Assembly: GCA_016490735.1 (NCBI GenBank) | Contig: JAEMWC010000082.1 | Location: 531,001 to 595,000, forward strand | Length of the DNA: 64,000 nt | Source: Pachyseris speciosa | Taxonomy: Eukaryota; Cnidaria; Anthozoa; Scleractinia; Pachyseridae | Direction of reading: 5' to 3' | Shown: positions 21,766 to 34,449 of the stretch, piece by piece | Layout: each line of letters opens with the position of its first letter | Numbering within the stretch: the first letter of the stretch is position 1 | Notes under the pieces: generated by a model | What the model was told of the DNA's origin: nothing | The model's input: the letters and a program-made list of their open reading frames with translations, nothing else | Databases searched by the model: none | Program-made: the position numbers and the translations under genes

Positions 21766-24470
21766 AACAGGGACAGAAAAAAAAAAAAAGCCAAACCTGG
21801 CGGCGGCCGGGCGATCAGCGGCTATAGGAAAACAATTTCTTCCAAATTTCTGACCGAAATTTCTATATGTAAACCAAACGAAAAGTCGGTTCGCCCTCTG
21901 GAAACAAGTTCCCGCCTTCATGTAAACAACCCCTTATAAGAATATACTTTGGGCACAGTCGCCGGAAATTCATCGATTTCATACTCACTACCCCCTGTCT
22001 TACCAGCAGCATTTGATTCCTCTCCTCGTTCATGTGCAAGTTCTCGAAAGAAAATATCCTCCCAGTTATCTGGACGGCGTCCGAGGCAAACGGGAAGATT
22101 AAAACAGCTATCTACAGTTTCTCTCATTGAGACCTCAGAAGCGGCTTCGCTCGTTGCTTTTGACAAGTTCCCGACAGCAGCAAGCTCGTCTTATAATTCT
22201 CCAAGTGGGTCAACTTCAATGTTTCCTTTAGAATCTAAAATGCCTGCGTTGATAGAGCATTTGGCCACTGTGCCCGAAAGCCTAAGGCGAACTACCCTCT
22301 ATCCAACAGATATTTACCGAAACATGTCATTGGGTCTCCTGAAAATAACGTCTGATGACTCCTAAAGGTGATCATTGGTCGTAATAACGGGATGTTAGGA
22401 TAAACGAGGATTTCAGATAAGGTGGGCTTTCCTTCGGACTTTTGTCGTAATATTCAAAGGGGTGATCGTAATAACGGGGTGGTCGTATCCACTGTAGATA
22501 TTTGAAGCTACGGGCAGTTAAAGCAATCACCTTGATTTATTAAAGTATTCTGGAACTCTTTAATTCAGTTTAGAAAAACTTGCTGGGAATAACACCTAAC
22601 CGACATTAATGCTTAATGGTTTAATATTGTCATCATTTACACCATTCAAGTAGTCAAGGAATTGAAAACAATCACGGCTTTGAGATCGTGATGGATTTTA
22701 GCCGTGGGGTCATTCGGTTTGTCATTAGACTAAACAATAGCCTCCCAGAGAGTCGATTATTAAAACAACTCTGATCTAACCAAGAGGTATGCCTTAAGTG
22801 GCCGCGCTTGGACTTGTTAAATCACAGAGTTAAATAAAAAAGCGTTGAACGAAAATTAAAACTGTCATAGATTCCACTTCATTTGTAATTAGAAAATAGA
22901 ACCATTTCGCATCTTAATAAATATTTTTCGCTTTTATTATGACTTCAAACCAAACAATTTTATTAAAGGCAAGCAGTTTTGAATGAAATTTGAGGTCCTT
23001 GAGAGGTAATTTATGCTCGCGAAGTCTGCCGAGATGAATTTGTCAACAGTATCATGCTCCCACTGCTTTTTAATTATCAAATCCTGTCAAAACATATACT
23101 GAATGTATCATCCGTGAAGGTTTTAATGAAGTTTGAGGTCCTTTTGAGGTATGGGATGAATGAACGAACGAAGGAACGAACGAATGAATGAATGAAAAGA
23201 AGAAATGTCATAGGATCCATGTAGGATATGCGTTTTCCTTAATTTTAAATAAGAAAGTAGAATCATTACAGATGTTTTCGTATCTCAATAAATATTCTTA
23301 TTTGTCATTATGACTGTAAACCAAACAATGTTTGCAAAGGCAAACGGTTTTTTTTGTCCTTGGGAGGTATAGGGAACAATGGTACAGAAAATGCCCAAGA
23401 AGGAGGCAACGAAACGATGGAAACATGGCATCGTTACTAGGCTTTAAAATACTAATCAGGTATCTGTCTCAATCATTCAGGCCTTTCAAGCGAAAGTGGG
23501 CTTACGTCTACAAGCGTTTTGGGAGCTGGACATTATATTCACCACTGGTACTAACATTAACACACAGTTGGTTCAGGTAAGCGCTTTTGTGACTGTCCAA
23601 AGAAGAATAGCAGCTGAACATGTCTGCTGATCTTTTTTTACTGCGTAAAGGGGAGGGGGTTGGGAAAAAAAATAACAAAACAAAACAAAACTCACGACAG
23701 ATTAACGAAGGAAAGAGTGCTACTCATCAGAAAAAAAGATCAATTTTTACCATAGAATCTGCTAATTCAATCTATCGTCGCTTTATTTAGCACCGCGTAG
23801 TTCACGAGATTTATGAAAAACAAGAGGCTACAATTAGCCTAAACTAACCAAGACTGATTTCAAATAGACATGTCTCCTTCGATAGGCCGTATTTGTAAGT
23901 CACTGCCGCTTGCTTAGCACCGTTAATTCTAGGAATTAATTTCTTAATTTTTGTGAAACAAAACTCATTTCAAATAGACATTTTTTTCTTCAAAAGGCCG
24001 TCCTTAACCTAAAACCTAAATAAATATCTTTCCATCAAAAGGCTTTACTTAGAAGTCAGTGCCACTCGCTTAGGACCGCTTAGTTCTCGAGGTTTGTGAA
24101 GAAAAAATCCCGTTTTGAAGCTTCTCATTTTAATCGTCCGAACGTGGTTTAAGTCAGTATCACGTTGGGACATATGCGTCTCTTACCAACGCTACCTGAA
24201 CATATTTGAGGGTCTTAATGTTAATTTTCAATCGGAAAGCGGTCTGAACTTGCTTGCCGTCAACCGGCTAAGACGTTTCAAGTACCTATTCAGAGATATT
24301 CTAACCATATATGCATGTACTGATTGTTAAAAACTTACCAACCCCTTAGTTACTTTGCTTTGACAGAAAAACTATGGCTGTTAAGGAAACTGTGTTCTTT
24401 CTGCTAATTATCCTGTTCCCGACGGCAATGGAATCAAAACCGCTTGACTTTAACTTGTGCAGGAAGCTAA
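21766..24470. other. Non-coding region with small repeats
   Basis: 22900-23020 and 23250-23370 are diverged direct repeats (both with ATGACT(T/G)(C/T)AAACCAAACAAT). 23153-23200 is a (GAAC/GAAT)n microsatellite. Overlapping opposite-strand frames at 21918-22365 have no recognised domain and I cannot choose between them. Confidence 0.4.
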
Positions 24471-24735
24471 GCAGTACCACAAGGGAGTACAGCTCAGTTG
24501 CTTTCGTTTGAATCGTCACACTTTAGGATTTCATCCACAGGCTCAAAAGTTAGAACCACCTTGTACAGCATGATATACAGCACCACAGGAAAGTACTGCT
24601 CAGTTGCTTTCATTTGAATGGTACACTGTAGGATTTCATCCACAGACTAAAAAGTTAGAACCACCTTGTACAGCATAATAAACAGCACCACAGGAAAGTA
24701 CCATACCGCTCAGTAGCTTTCGTTTGAATATTTAC
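24471..24735. repeat. Three tandem copies of an about 112 bp unit
   Basis: Each unit contains CACAGGAAAGTAC-like, CTCAGTTGCTTTCGTTTGAA and GTTAGAACCACCTTGTACAG words. The last copy is partial. Confidence 0.8.
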
Positions 24736-27700
24736 ACATCTTTAATTCGAAAGTCACACTTGGATCTTACTGATTTTTGTGGTTAAACTTTTCTTGCGAG
24801 TTATGATTACAATTTACGTTTTCTTTACTTGTCTTGTGTGTAAATTGGGAAGCAAAACTGTATCAGTTGGAATCGCGAAAATTGGTTAACAGAAATTCAA
24901 GTCTTGTTCCTTTTATTGTGCAACCTCCGTAATCAGCAATAAATTTACCTTAGACAATAACGTAGCTTTCATTTAGGACCAAAAATTTTTACCAGAGAAG
25001 TTTTGTTAATCACGGAGCTCTAAAATTCTTTGTCTGGTATTTGCAAATGACACAAGTTAGGCCTTCCAAGGCGTAGAAGCGACAAGCAACATGGCTCCGA
25101 AACAGGCGACAACCGAAAGAAATTGGCAGAAAGGACGCGGCAGTTTACGACAGGGACAATGCACTTTTCCTTCCTCCTTTTTTTTTCTTTGCGACAGTGT
25201 CGCTTTTCCGTAATGAAACAAGCGAGAGACAGAGTCGTAAACTAGTGACAAAGCAACACTAGACCAGCCTTTGGGAGGTCTAAAAAATTTCTGGACACTT
25301 TAACATTGTTGACTTTCAAATTTTTTTCGAAACTCAGAGACCATCTCCTCAAATTTCCTTTCGTTTAGTGTTAAGAAGGATTAAAGGGCTTTGTCACAGA
25401 GTTTGTCCCTTGTTCTGCAACATTCATAACACGGTAAAATCCTAAGCAGATACTAAGATTAAATGTTTGAGATCGTAAATTCACAGACTGAAGTTATGTA
25501 TGTCAAGTGAGAAGATTCGACGATGGATCGCACATAATACAGCAAACTAAGCAAAAAGCTGAGTCCCATTTGCTTCATACCACAGATTTTGCTGTAGTTA
25601 TAAATAAAATTGATGACTTTTTGGTTGATTCAATGTGCAATTTGAAACTGAATTAAATTTAAAGACAATAATAGTACTACGACGGCAACTAAAACGTCAT
25701 TTCAAAATCTAACTTCTCATAAATGATTATTGCAGCACTTTCGCGATTACTGCAATTTGTTCAACTTTCTTGGCAAAAGTTAAGGCCCATACTTTGGATT
25801 GGTGGTTTTTTTAGTTTCAATACCCTAACGAGAATGTGATTCGCCCATGGCCCTGAAATTAGGTCCATTGGAGCATTCTCGGCTTAATTAAAATATCTGC
25901 GCAGATTAAACACAATTTGTTCGAGAAATTTGCCCTGATTAGTAACAGTGACTTGGCCACTTAATTTTCCGAAAATGTTTTGTAGATTTAAATATTTACC
26001 TAATGCATACACAGCATTCCGTTTGTTGTTCATAGTATGTATATTAAAAAGAAAGATAATTAGTTAGACGAGGATTATTAGTACAGTGTTTTCAATTTGT
26101 CAATTTTTATTAATCAAAAGAGTCTATCGACTGTAGTTATCCCACGAAAACAAAGCTGCTTCGTGGGCTAATCGCCAAACTAAGAACTTTAAAGGTAATA
26201 ATTATATATAGTCTTGAGACAGCGGGCACTCTATTCTTCTTATTTTTCAAGTCAAGAAAATGATGGCTGACAGGTTTTTGTCATCTCACGTTGGCTCTAA
26301 TTCTCTTTGAGGTGTCAGTACTCAATGGATATCACTATCGTCTATTTTCACTTTTCAATTTTCCGAAGGCTGCCACTTTGGATTTCCAATTATTTCATTC
26401 AAAGATTTTCTGCTTCACTTGCCGTTTTTGCATATCGGGCGTGCTTAAAAGCAGGTGCTCTGTAATGTGATACTTAAGTTATAGTGCTAACATCGCAAAC
26501 ACTTCCATTGCGAGAAATGTAAACTGTTTTTTTTTCTAAAGAAATTAAACAAACCTTCGTCCATCCATCCATTTTTGTGCACTGACATTTGTGGTCAGTT
26601 ACCTCGAGCGTTCCCGTCGCTAGTGTTTGACAACTTACGCTATTGAATAATCAAGTGAATCAGCTTTAGTTTTATTCGCTCGCGCATGTGACAATTTCGC
26701 TTGAATCGAATCAGGATGCAACGTTCTTGCTTTGTTTACAAACGTTTGGTTATTTCGTAGGTCACAAGTAAATAAACTTGATAAAATGTGTTCCCTCTAC
26801 TTTTTTGGCTGTATATTTATGCATGGATTTTTGTTCTTGTTTACTACAACTTCGTTCTCGCTCCACATGTATTTCCATCTAAAGTTACTTTTAGTTTATG
26901 GTGCGTCTTTCTACCAAATGTTGCTCAGTTGGGGGTGCGTTTTATAGCCGAGTGCGCGTTATAACCGAAAAACTACGGTATTTTCATGTGGAAACCTCTC
27001 TCTATTTGTTTTTACCAAACAAGATGACAGCTTCTCGTGTATCGAATAGGTATATTGCCTTTTGGCAACATATCTCTATGTACTGACAGAAAAGAGGAAA
27101 AACATACTCTGAAACCTTGGGTGACAAAATTCTCACAAACTTTATCCTCATTTGGTTCATAAAATTCTTAGTGGCATGAGTTATATACCCTCTGGAGGTA
27201 TATATTTCATTTTACAGTCAAAGGACATAATAATTTATCATCTAAATGTTTTTATCCTAAAGGAATACTTGATTTGTTTTGGCAGCAGTTTTGGTGGTAT
27301 GATAAATATATGTATCTGTACAAATGGTACAAGTAACCACATCTAGATTGGATGGAGTTTATGGGACAATGTATTATGTTAAATGTACATCATGCAAGTT
27401 ATTGCAAGTAGTGAAAGGTATAATAAAAGAATATATACCAAATGGAAAACTTTCAGGGAGGTTGGTATTGGCCATGAGATCAGATGTTTAGCTTCGGTGT
27501 GCAGCCCACCCATTCTAGACCACATTATGACTATGCTCTTTCCCTTGCCATTTTGATACTGACATAAACCAACTGTAGGTGACCTCCTTACAACAATCCC
27601 ACATAATTCATGCATTACCTAAAATCAGAAACTTTTTCCAGACACACATACTTATGTTGGTGATGGGCTGACAAAAAATATGACAATGTTTACAAGCATA

Positions 27701-27770
27701 CATATACATACCCATTTAGTGGCTCATTATCAATCGGGCCTTCATTCTCTAGATACTGGTTATAAGTTAT
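24736..27770. other. Non-coding stretch
   Basis: No gene supported. Short frames here lack domains and splice context. A small CCCACGAA..TTCGTGGG hairpin lies near 26142-26170. Confidence 0.4.
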
Positions 27771-27777
27771 CTAAATA

Positions 27778-28547
27778 ACAGCTGCATTTGTGCACACAGC
27801 AGTAAAATCCTCATTCTCAGTAATACAGGACATGGAATGTAATATCTTATCAGATGACTTCATTGCTGAGATTTCACGACAGCAGACACTTTCCTGCCCA
27901 GTTTGCATGGGCACACAGTTTCCACAAATGCACCCGCATTTTAAGATCAAGTCAAGATTGTAAAGAAAAGTAAACATTTCATTAAAAAAGCATATAAGAC
28001 TTAATTACTGGCATTTTGTCAATTACACGGATACCCCTGTTACAATGACTGTACATGTTATCTAGCCTTTGGGATTGTTCACGCAGTGTCATCGGTATGA
28101 ATTCGGACTCACAAAAACAGCTGCATGGAAATTATGGTATTGCATAGCAATAAACAGTGAAAATGTACAAAAAAAACAGGGAGCAGATAAAATGCGTGAA
28201 ATAAAAGCGAACAGCATGAAGTTGTAATTCTACGGCGACCTTTTCATAGTATGGTGAATATTAATAAAGGAGAAACGCGGATCAATACAACAGCATTGAA
28301 TCGAATTATGGTTTCACAGTATACATCAAAAATACAATTAAACACCACAGAGAACAAAACAAATGCTTCAAAGGCGATTCCAACGTATTTATTGACCATT
28401 CTAAGGCGTCCTTTTACAGTATATTGAGTAAACAAACGCTCACCAATCCACTTGACCGATTCGGTCCTTGTTTACATCGTATTCTTTGCACTCGGACGAG
28501 TCATCGGAGGTTCCAGCATACGATTCCGTTGCCATTAATTGGTTCAT
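27778..28547 (-). CDS. P2X7 C-terminal-domain-like gene, possibly decayed
   Basis: The first exon (28444-28547, 34 codons plus two bases) starts at ATG and ends 'DRIGQVD' with a split Trp codon at a GTGAGC donor. About 510 bp downstream, 27778-27935 reads 'CICGNCVPMQTGQESVCCRE' followed by an 'SCITENEDFTAVC' segment. Together these give the W-C-x-C-G-x-C-x-P-M ... CC-x-E ... CIT pattern of the P2X purinoceptor 7 C-terminal zinc domain, which is common in cnidarian proteins, often without the channel. The expected AG acceptor is not visible at the exact join, and the frame ends soon after, so it may be a pseudogene or have another exon arrangement. Confidence 0.5.
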
Positions 28548-28995
28548 ACTAGTACGGCTCTACGTTAAAAACCACATGTTCGACTTCCTCGGCCTTTTTC
28601 GAAGAGAGAACGAAAGGTTAAAACGAAGAACTTTACAACAGATCGCAAAGAATACTTACAGCATTGATCGAGCTCCTCATCTACTCGCCAATAGTGACGT
28701 CACAACAACACGTGCTTGTTTCCATTCCTTTCATGTCAAGCGCGCGGCCATTTCAGAAACGTTTTCGTTTGTCCTTCGGATATTTCCGTACTCCCAGTTG
28801 TTTTGCCCTCTTAAAAGCTCAGATAGGACAATTTCTACGTGATTTTGTATTCAAGAAGTCCTTTTTAGAGTTTGTTCACTTTGAAATGACACGAAGAAAA
28901 GGTTTCGAAATTTTGGTTCATTTGACCTTTAATATATATATCCTGTTACAGGAGCATCAAAAAGGCTTAGGCCTCTCTGAAATTACACAGCCTGC

Positions 28996-28996
<1 letters not shown>

Positions 28997-29055
<59 letters not shown>

Positions 29056-29300
29056 GTTATTATAAAGTTTATTAAAGTGAACAACATATTACAAAACAGC
29101 GCTAACCCGCAAATAGCCAAGGCTAATCTAGGCGGGTAGCGGGTAGGACTGTTTAAAGAGTAAGTATAATAATTGTGAGTATGGGATAAGTGAAGAGATA
29201 AAATAAATATACAAGCACGTTGAACAAATAAATAAATATATAGAATAAATAAACAAATAAGTAAATAAATAAGTAAATAAATAGATAAGACAGCAATTGC
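28997..29300. repeat. (ATT)n microsatellite plus possible LINE 3' end
   Basis: 28997-29054 is a pure ATT run, followed by AAAGTTTATTAAAGTG-type sequence like the 3' region of the LINE at 7.68 kb. This suggests a 5'-truncated minus-strand LINE. 29210-29290 adds (AAATAAAT)n. Confidence 0.55.
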
Positions 29301-32300
29301 AGTTAGATAAAGCTACTTTGAGTAATTATTTGAAATTTTTTTGATTAGGAAAGGTGTGCCAACATAATCGTCCTCTGCCATTAATACTTGCAGGAGTCTT
29401 GCTTAGATTGCTCTTCGTAAGACACTCACACACAAAGAAGAAAAATATAATGTAAATTAAAAATGTTTACTGAGGCAAGTGCCTCGGTTTGCCTTATACT
29501 AGCTACAGCCCAGCATACAAACGTTATGACTAGTGTCGTTGTCCGTTTCAGTTTCGTATGGCAGAGCTGAGTAGACACTGCTTGTAAAGGTGATTTTTTA
29601 AAAACAACCTTTTCGCGAACAGATGGACTATCAAGCCGGCTTTCAGGAAAAAGTGATTTACAAGTTTACTTCAAGGTGAATGCGGTCAGCGAAATCATCG
29701 CAACTACTTCAGCGAGTCATGCTTAACTGTTGGTGCCGGTTCGGTTCCGATGTTGAAGCTGTCGAGAAACAGAGAATTCCCCGTTCAGTGAAAAAAAAGG
29801 GTCAAATGTTAGAATTATTTAATTTTATCGGAAGTGATCAAAAGTGTGGGAATAAACTCTGCCTGCTGATCTTATCGGTGACAAAAAAATAACAACTCTT
29901 CCTTGTAAGTTGTCAGGTACTTTCTTAAAAAAAAATCTCGTAAGAGTAAGTTCTAACTGATTCTACAATCCGTCTTCTTTAGATTTTCGACTTGTTGCTT
30001 CTGTGTACACTCCACGGGACTGAGAACAACAACTCTGTTGGGCGATGCAATTTTATCACTTTCGGAATCAATTGGTAATTGACGTTTCTTGTGAAATCCC
30101 GTCGGAGGTCCCGAAGTAGTACTAAACCTTCAGATGCATTCCATCTTGCTCTTTCTTTAAGGATTTGAGGTAAAAAATTTGAAGAGACGAAGTTAAAGCA
30201 GCTGAAAATTTGATGTTCACATCGGTAGCTGCCAAAATGGCTGGCACCGGAAGTCAGAATGATATGCAATCACATACCGGCTTGTTATACAAATCTGAAA
30301 TAAGGAGTCAAGCATTCAGGACAATTTAGAAATTCCACGCGGAATGAACCGCTTGTTACATCTTTTCCAATATAGAAAGAAGCACCTCTTAGTCGCATAA
30401 GATGCATTAAATGTCTTTTCCCTCCAATTTCGTGGCATATGCATAAGTGAATAACCGATAGGGAAATCGCTCTGCGAGCTGTATGTCTCGCAGTCGTAGC
30501 TGTCCAAGTACTAGTAGTTCGGAGCTAACAGAGTCGACTATTTTGAATTCACTCCGAGTTTCGGTATGCGAAAATTGCACTCCACAAAGTGGTATGGCTT
30601 TTTATTCATTATATTTATAATATCTATATTTATTATATTTATTTATATTTGAAGCCGGAAACGCTTTTGTGCCGAATTTTCTCTTCCAAACACAACGCGC
30701 TTGAGCATACGAGAGATCTTGGCTGAGTCACGCAGGGGTGCAATCAATCATACTCATGTCTATTAATTTATTTAATTAGTTATTTTGAACTGCTCCTTGA
30801 TCCGGTGATTCATTAATCCGGTGATCCTGTTTTTCCAAGAAACCGTCTTGAAACAACACTGTCTAGGAGTGGAGAGTGTCTCCTGGGCCTACTTCAATGG
30901 AAAGTCACTGAGTGGTGGGTCAGGTCGATGAGCCCACAGTTTTGACCGACCTCTGACCTGCGGACAAAAGTTGTATAAAAAAAACTAGGAGGTCGAATAC
31001 GAAAAGTTGAATGTCGAACACGAGAACTTGGATGTTGAAAGCTTTCACTACATCTTCTTCGCGTAAGTTGCACGTCGAAAAGCCAATGTTGGATGTTGAA
31101 GCTAACAACTACAATGTTGAATGTTGAGAATGGAAGTTGAAATGTTCTATGTAGGATAAAATGTAGAAAGTACAATGAAAAATACGAAGTTGAATTTTGG
31201 CAGGGATGGAACGCCATAATTTACAGACATCCGCTCTTAATTTATGTATCTCACATCTGGTCCATTAAAAACTTTAACTTCCAAACAACAATTAATGATA
31301 ACTGAGTGACTTATCATTTTAATTGCCACTTGTCCTAGTATATATAGAATCAACAGTGAACACTCTATACCCATGCCTTTATCGGTTATGCCAACAACTA
31401 CAGGATATCAAAACTAATATTTTCATTACTAGAAATTCAAATTGTTTCAACATTTGCTTCCGTAAAAGGCATTTGATTTAGACTCACATCTCCGTTGACT
31501 CAGTCCTGTGATAATACGCTGGAGAAACAGTCTTCTGGATTGATTTTTTACTACATAGAATCAAAACAAGCAAAGCTACGCAATTATTTTGTGACTATTG
31601 TCAACTTTTTCGCATAGTAAGGTTGTAAAGAAGGCGGGAAAATACACGGGTCTACAACTCCATTTGACGCCAACATTCGTACCTCCTACACGAACCTTTA
31701 TTTCTGAGGGATTCTCACACAACTCCAACCTCGCTCCCGCAAACCCAATGTAATTTTCTCGCCATCCGGGTTTATTTTATTCCGTTATATCATTTAGAAT
31801 GCATAAACTCAAACCTCGGTTTCTGACGTCTCACGAGTCAAAGTTCTTCCGAATCATCAATGGAAATAGGTTAAAGTTTCTAAAGTTTCAGAAACTGTAA
31901 GGGGACTATCGCTCAAATGATAGTAGCCCGTTCCACTCTAGTTTCCTTCTGATGCTTCGAATTATTTTATTGTATAACCTTCAGATCCTTAATGATTACT
32001 TTTGTTCAAATTGGCCTATTCTTGTTCGTGTATTTTTTTTATCATGTCTTGCCGTCGACATCCGGTGCCGTCCATCACGCGATCAGGCAACTGAAAGTTT
32101 AAGAATTGGCTTTTAAGCTTCTTGAGTTTTTATTTCACGAAAAAATGGCTGTTTACAAAGAGAAAGAACGATTTCGCTGTCTGATAGAAGCAAAACATTT
32201 CACGTGGCTGTACAAAACGCGTTTTTCCAAGCCTGGCGAATGAACTCAGTGAAGTCATTTCGGTAGGTTCTTTTTAATATGAGTAGCAAATCTTTCGATG

Positions 32301-32500
32301 GGTCACAAAGAGAGTCAGTGAAATGCGTCACTGAACAACAATGAAGTGCCATCTTGGGCCTCATATTAACTTTCTTGTGTGCTCTTTTTTAAGCGTTTTA
32401 CTTGGGCCATTACGTCAGGCTACTACCTCTGGTCGCAAACACGCAACCATTTGTATGATTCTTGTAACTAATTTTTAGAACTTTAAAAAGAAAAGCTCAC
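29301..32500. other. Non-coding stretch upstream of CTHRC1-like gene
   Basis: No supported gene. 30960-31200 is a degenerate array of GTTGAATGTCGAA-like words. The promoter and 5' UTR of the downstream gene probably lie near 32000-32548. Confidence 0.4.
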
Positions 32501-32567
32501 CCTCTCTCAGCATTATTTGATGATTTTCTTTCTTTTTTATTTCAACAGATATCTGTCAACATTGAAG

Positions 32568-34184
32568 ATGATGCTGGCTGTTCAATTTGCCCTGGTGACA
32601 GTGCTTCTGTTTGCCTGTTTCTGTTCTGCTTATAAGGTCACAGGACCAGAGACCCCACTTGAACAAAGAGACTCTAACAACGCGGAAGTAAGTGGAACGC
32701 TAAGATTACACCTTTTAGGTAACCCGGCCGATTCTAGTATTAGTCAAGCACAGTTTTAAGATAAGTCTAGCGCAGTTGTAGGATTAGTCTAGCACAGTTC
32801 TAAGATTAGTCTAGCACAGTTCTAGGATTAGTGGAAAAGTGGAAAAAATTTTATTACCTGGCAACTAATTAACTTGCAAACATCGCTTCGAATCAACACG
32901 GTCTGGAGCATGTTACCTAAATCACTTGAATTTTTGTGTATCACATTTAAAGATTTGTATAAGCAATTACTGAAAACGTTTTCACTCGGCTTGCAAGGTT
33001 TTTATTTTATTTTATCGGGCCAAACAGGTTGGATTCTTTCATATTGATTTTTTATTTCTTTTTTTCTTTAGATTCAGCCGCAAGAGTCGCTTAGAAAACG
33101 ATTTTTTTTTCATCGCGGCCCCCCGGGACCAAGAGGACACCCTGGACCCCAAGGATTTACCGGTTCCCCAGGAAGGGCTGGTCCACCAGGAAGTCCTGGA
33201 TCCCAGGGCCCACCCGGTCCTGAAGGTCCTGCTGGACCCCAGGGCCCTCCAGGGGACATGGAACGTAACTGGAAACAATGTGTTTATAAAGATCTGGACA
33301 AACGAAAAGACATTGGCTTAATCGTGGTAAGTTTGGAACGGGTTAAAAGCCTGGGAAATAATTTGAACTTGCAAATAAATGATTTATAACCGGTTAAGTC
33401 AGCAGTCTAAAAGCAAACTCGATAAACGACAGTTAAGCGACAGGAGAAAGAACAACAAACTTGTAAGTATCGTTAAATATCAGTTAAATTTTTGAAATAT
33501 TAATAAAAAAACAGATAGGTTAGTCTCCTTTTTTAAAAGAACTGATTCTGGGGAAAAAAGGTTTTTATCCACACACAGTTTTCCTGCCGCACGTTTCCAG
33601 CATACCGTCTTTGAAAGAAAGAAACTGATTGAATTTGATGGAAATTCTCGAAGCTCGCAATCCCAGCTGTCATGGCTGCCCCAGTGGGCCTGCAAAAGTA
33701 GCCTGAGTACCACTGAAGCGTTCCAGCTCAAGTGAAGAGTTTCTTCCGTGTTCTAGGCAGTACCTGCTTAAGTAAAAGTGATAAACTTTTTCTTTCTCAT
33801 TTGTCATTTTTTTACTTTAAATTCTTCTAGGAGTGCACTTTCAAGAAACTTTCAAATGACACTGGTCTGCAAGTTTACTTCAGTGGCGTGCTGGGTCTCA
33901 TCAAATGCAGGAGATGCTGTAAGCGGTGGTACTTTACCTTCAATGGCGAGGAGTGCCACGCTCCAGCAGCCATCGAAGGTGTAGTCTCCATGCGAAAACA
34001 AGCACCGAGAAACCTTTTTCGTGTCCGTACAATTAAAGGAGCATGTCTGGCAATCCCTGGTGGGCAGGTGACAGTGGGATTCTCGGTCGATAATTGCCAT
34101 GGTTACGGTCGCGCTAACGCGAGGACCGGCTGGAATTCAGTATCCCGTATCTTTGTAGAGGAAATGCCGCCGCCACAACACTAA
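32568..34184 (+). CDS. CTHRC1: Collagen triple helix repeat-containing protein 1-like (CTHRC1-like)
   Basis: A secreted collagen-tailed protein; in vertebrates CTHRC1 acts outside the cell in matrix and Wnt signalling. Coding exons are 32568-32687, 33072-33326 and 33831-34184, all phase 0 with GTAAGT donors and AG acceptors, giving 242 residues (human CTHRC1 has 243). Exon 1 is a signal peptide ending near 'CFCSA' and a linker. Exon 2 has 16 Gly-X-Y triplets and starts the Cys-containing C-terminal domain. Exon 3 has '[14 protein letters not shown]' and '[13 protein letters not shown]', the family hallmarks. A TTTCAACAG acceptor at 32548 just upstream implies a 5' UTR intron, so I chose the ATG at 32568, not the frame opening before it. 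Confidence 0.95.
32735..32832. repeat. Intronic minisatellite (about 24-25 bp unit)
   Basis: Four to five tandem copies of TAGTCTAGCACAGTTCTAGGAT-like units (shortest shared word TAGTCTAGC) lie in intron 1 of the CTHRC1-like gene. Confidence 0.8.
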
Positions 34185-34332
34185 CGTTTTCGTGGAGATT
34201 CAGTACGATTTTAGTGTTCTTTTTAGCTGTTATGAGGGTCGTCACGAACTTCTCCTAATTAGAGCAGCCTTGTGCATATAATGTAAGGTAAAAGCAACGT
34301 GCAGTTGTTCTAGTAGCAAACAGGCAGTTTTT

Positions 34333-34338
34333 AATAAA
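34333..34338 (+). terminator. Poly(A) signal AATAAA
   Basis: First AATAAA after the CTHRC1-like stop, 149 nt downstream. Another AATAAA is at 34438-34443. Confidence 0.55.
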
Positions 34339-34449
34339 CAACTTTGAGAGTTTATAGTTCAGGATGAATCAGAACAAAAGTTGTTTCGTAGATAAATTTC
34401 ACTGTAACACGGCGCAGGTTCGGCAGTTTCAAAACGAAATAAAAGTGGC

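Noticed and set aside
21918..22365. Overlapping opposite-strand frames of 82 and 138 codons
   Set aside because: No domain recognised, no splice context, and the strands cannot be told apart; not listed as genes.
24471..24735. CRISPR-like array
   Set aside because: Tandem about 112 bp units without short repeat/spacer structure in animal DNA; an ordinary tandem repeat.
25057..25251. Minus-strand 64-codon frame
   Set aside because: Short, no domain, no neighbours or splice signals in support.
30894..31217. Minus-strand protein frame of 107 codons
   Set aside because: It is a reading of degenerate GTTGAATGTCGAA repeats.
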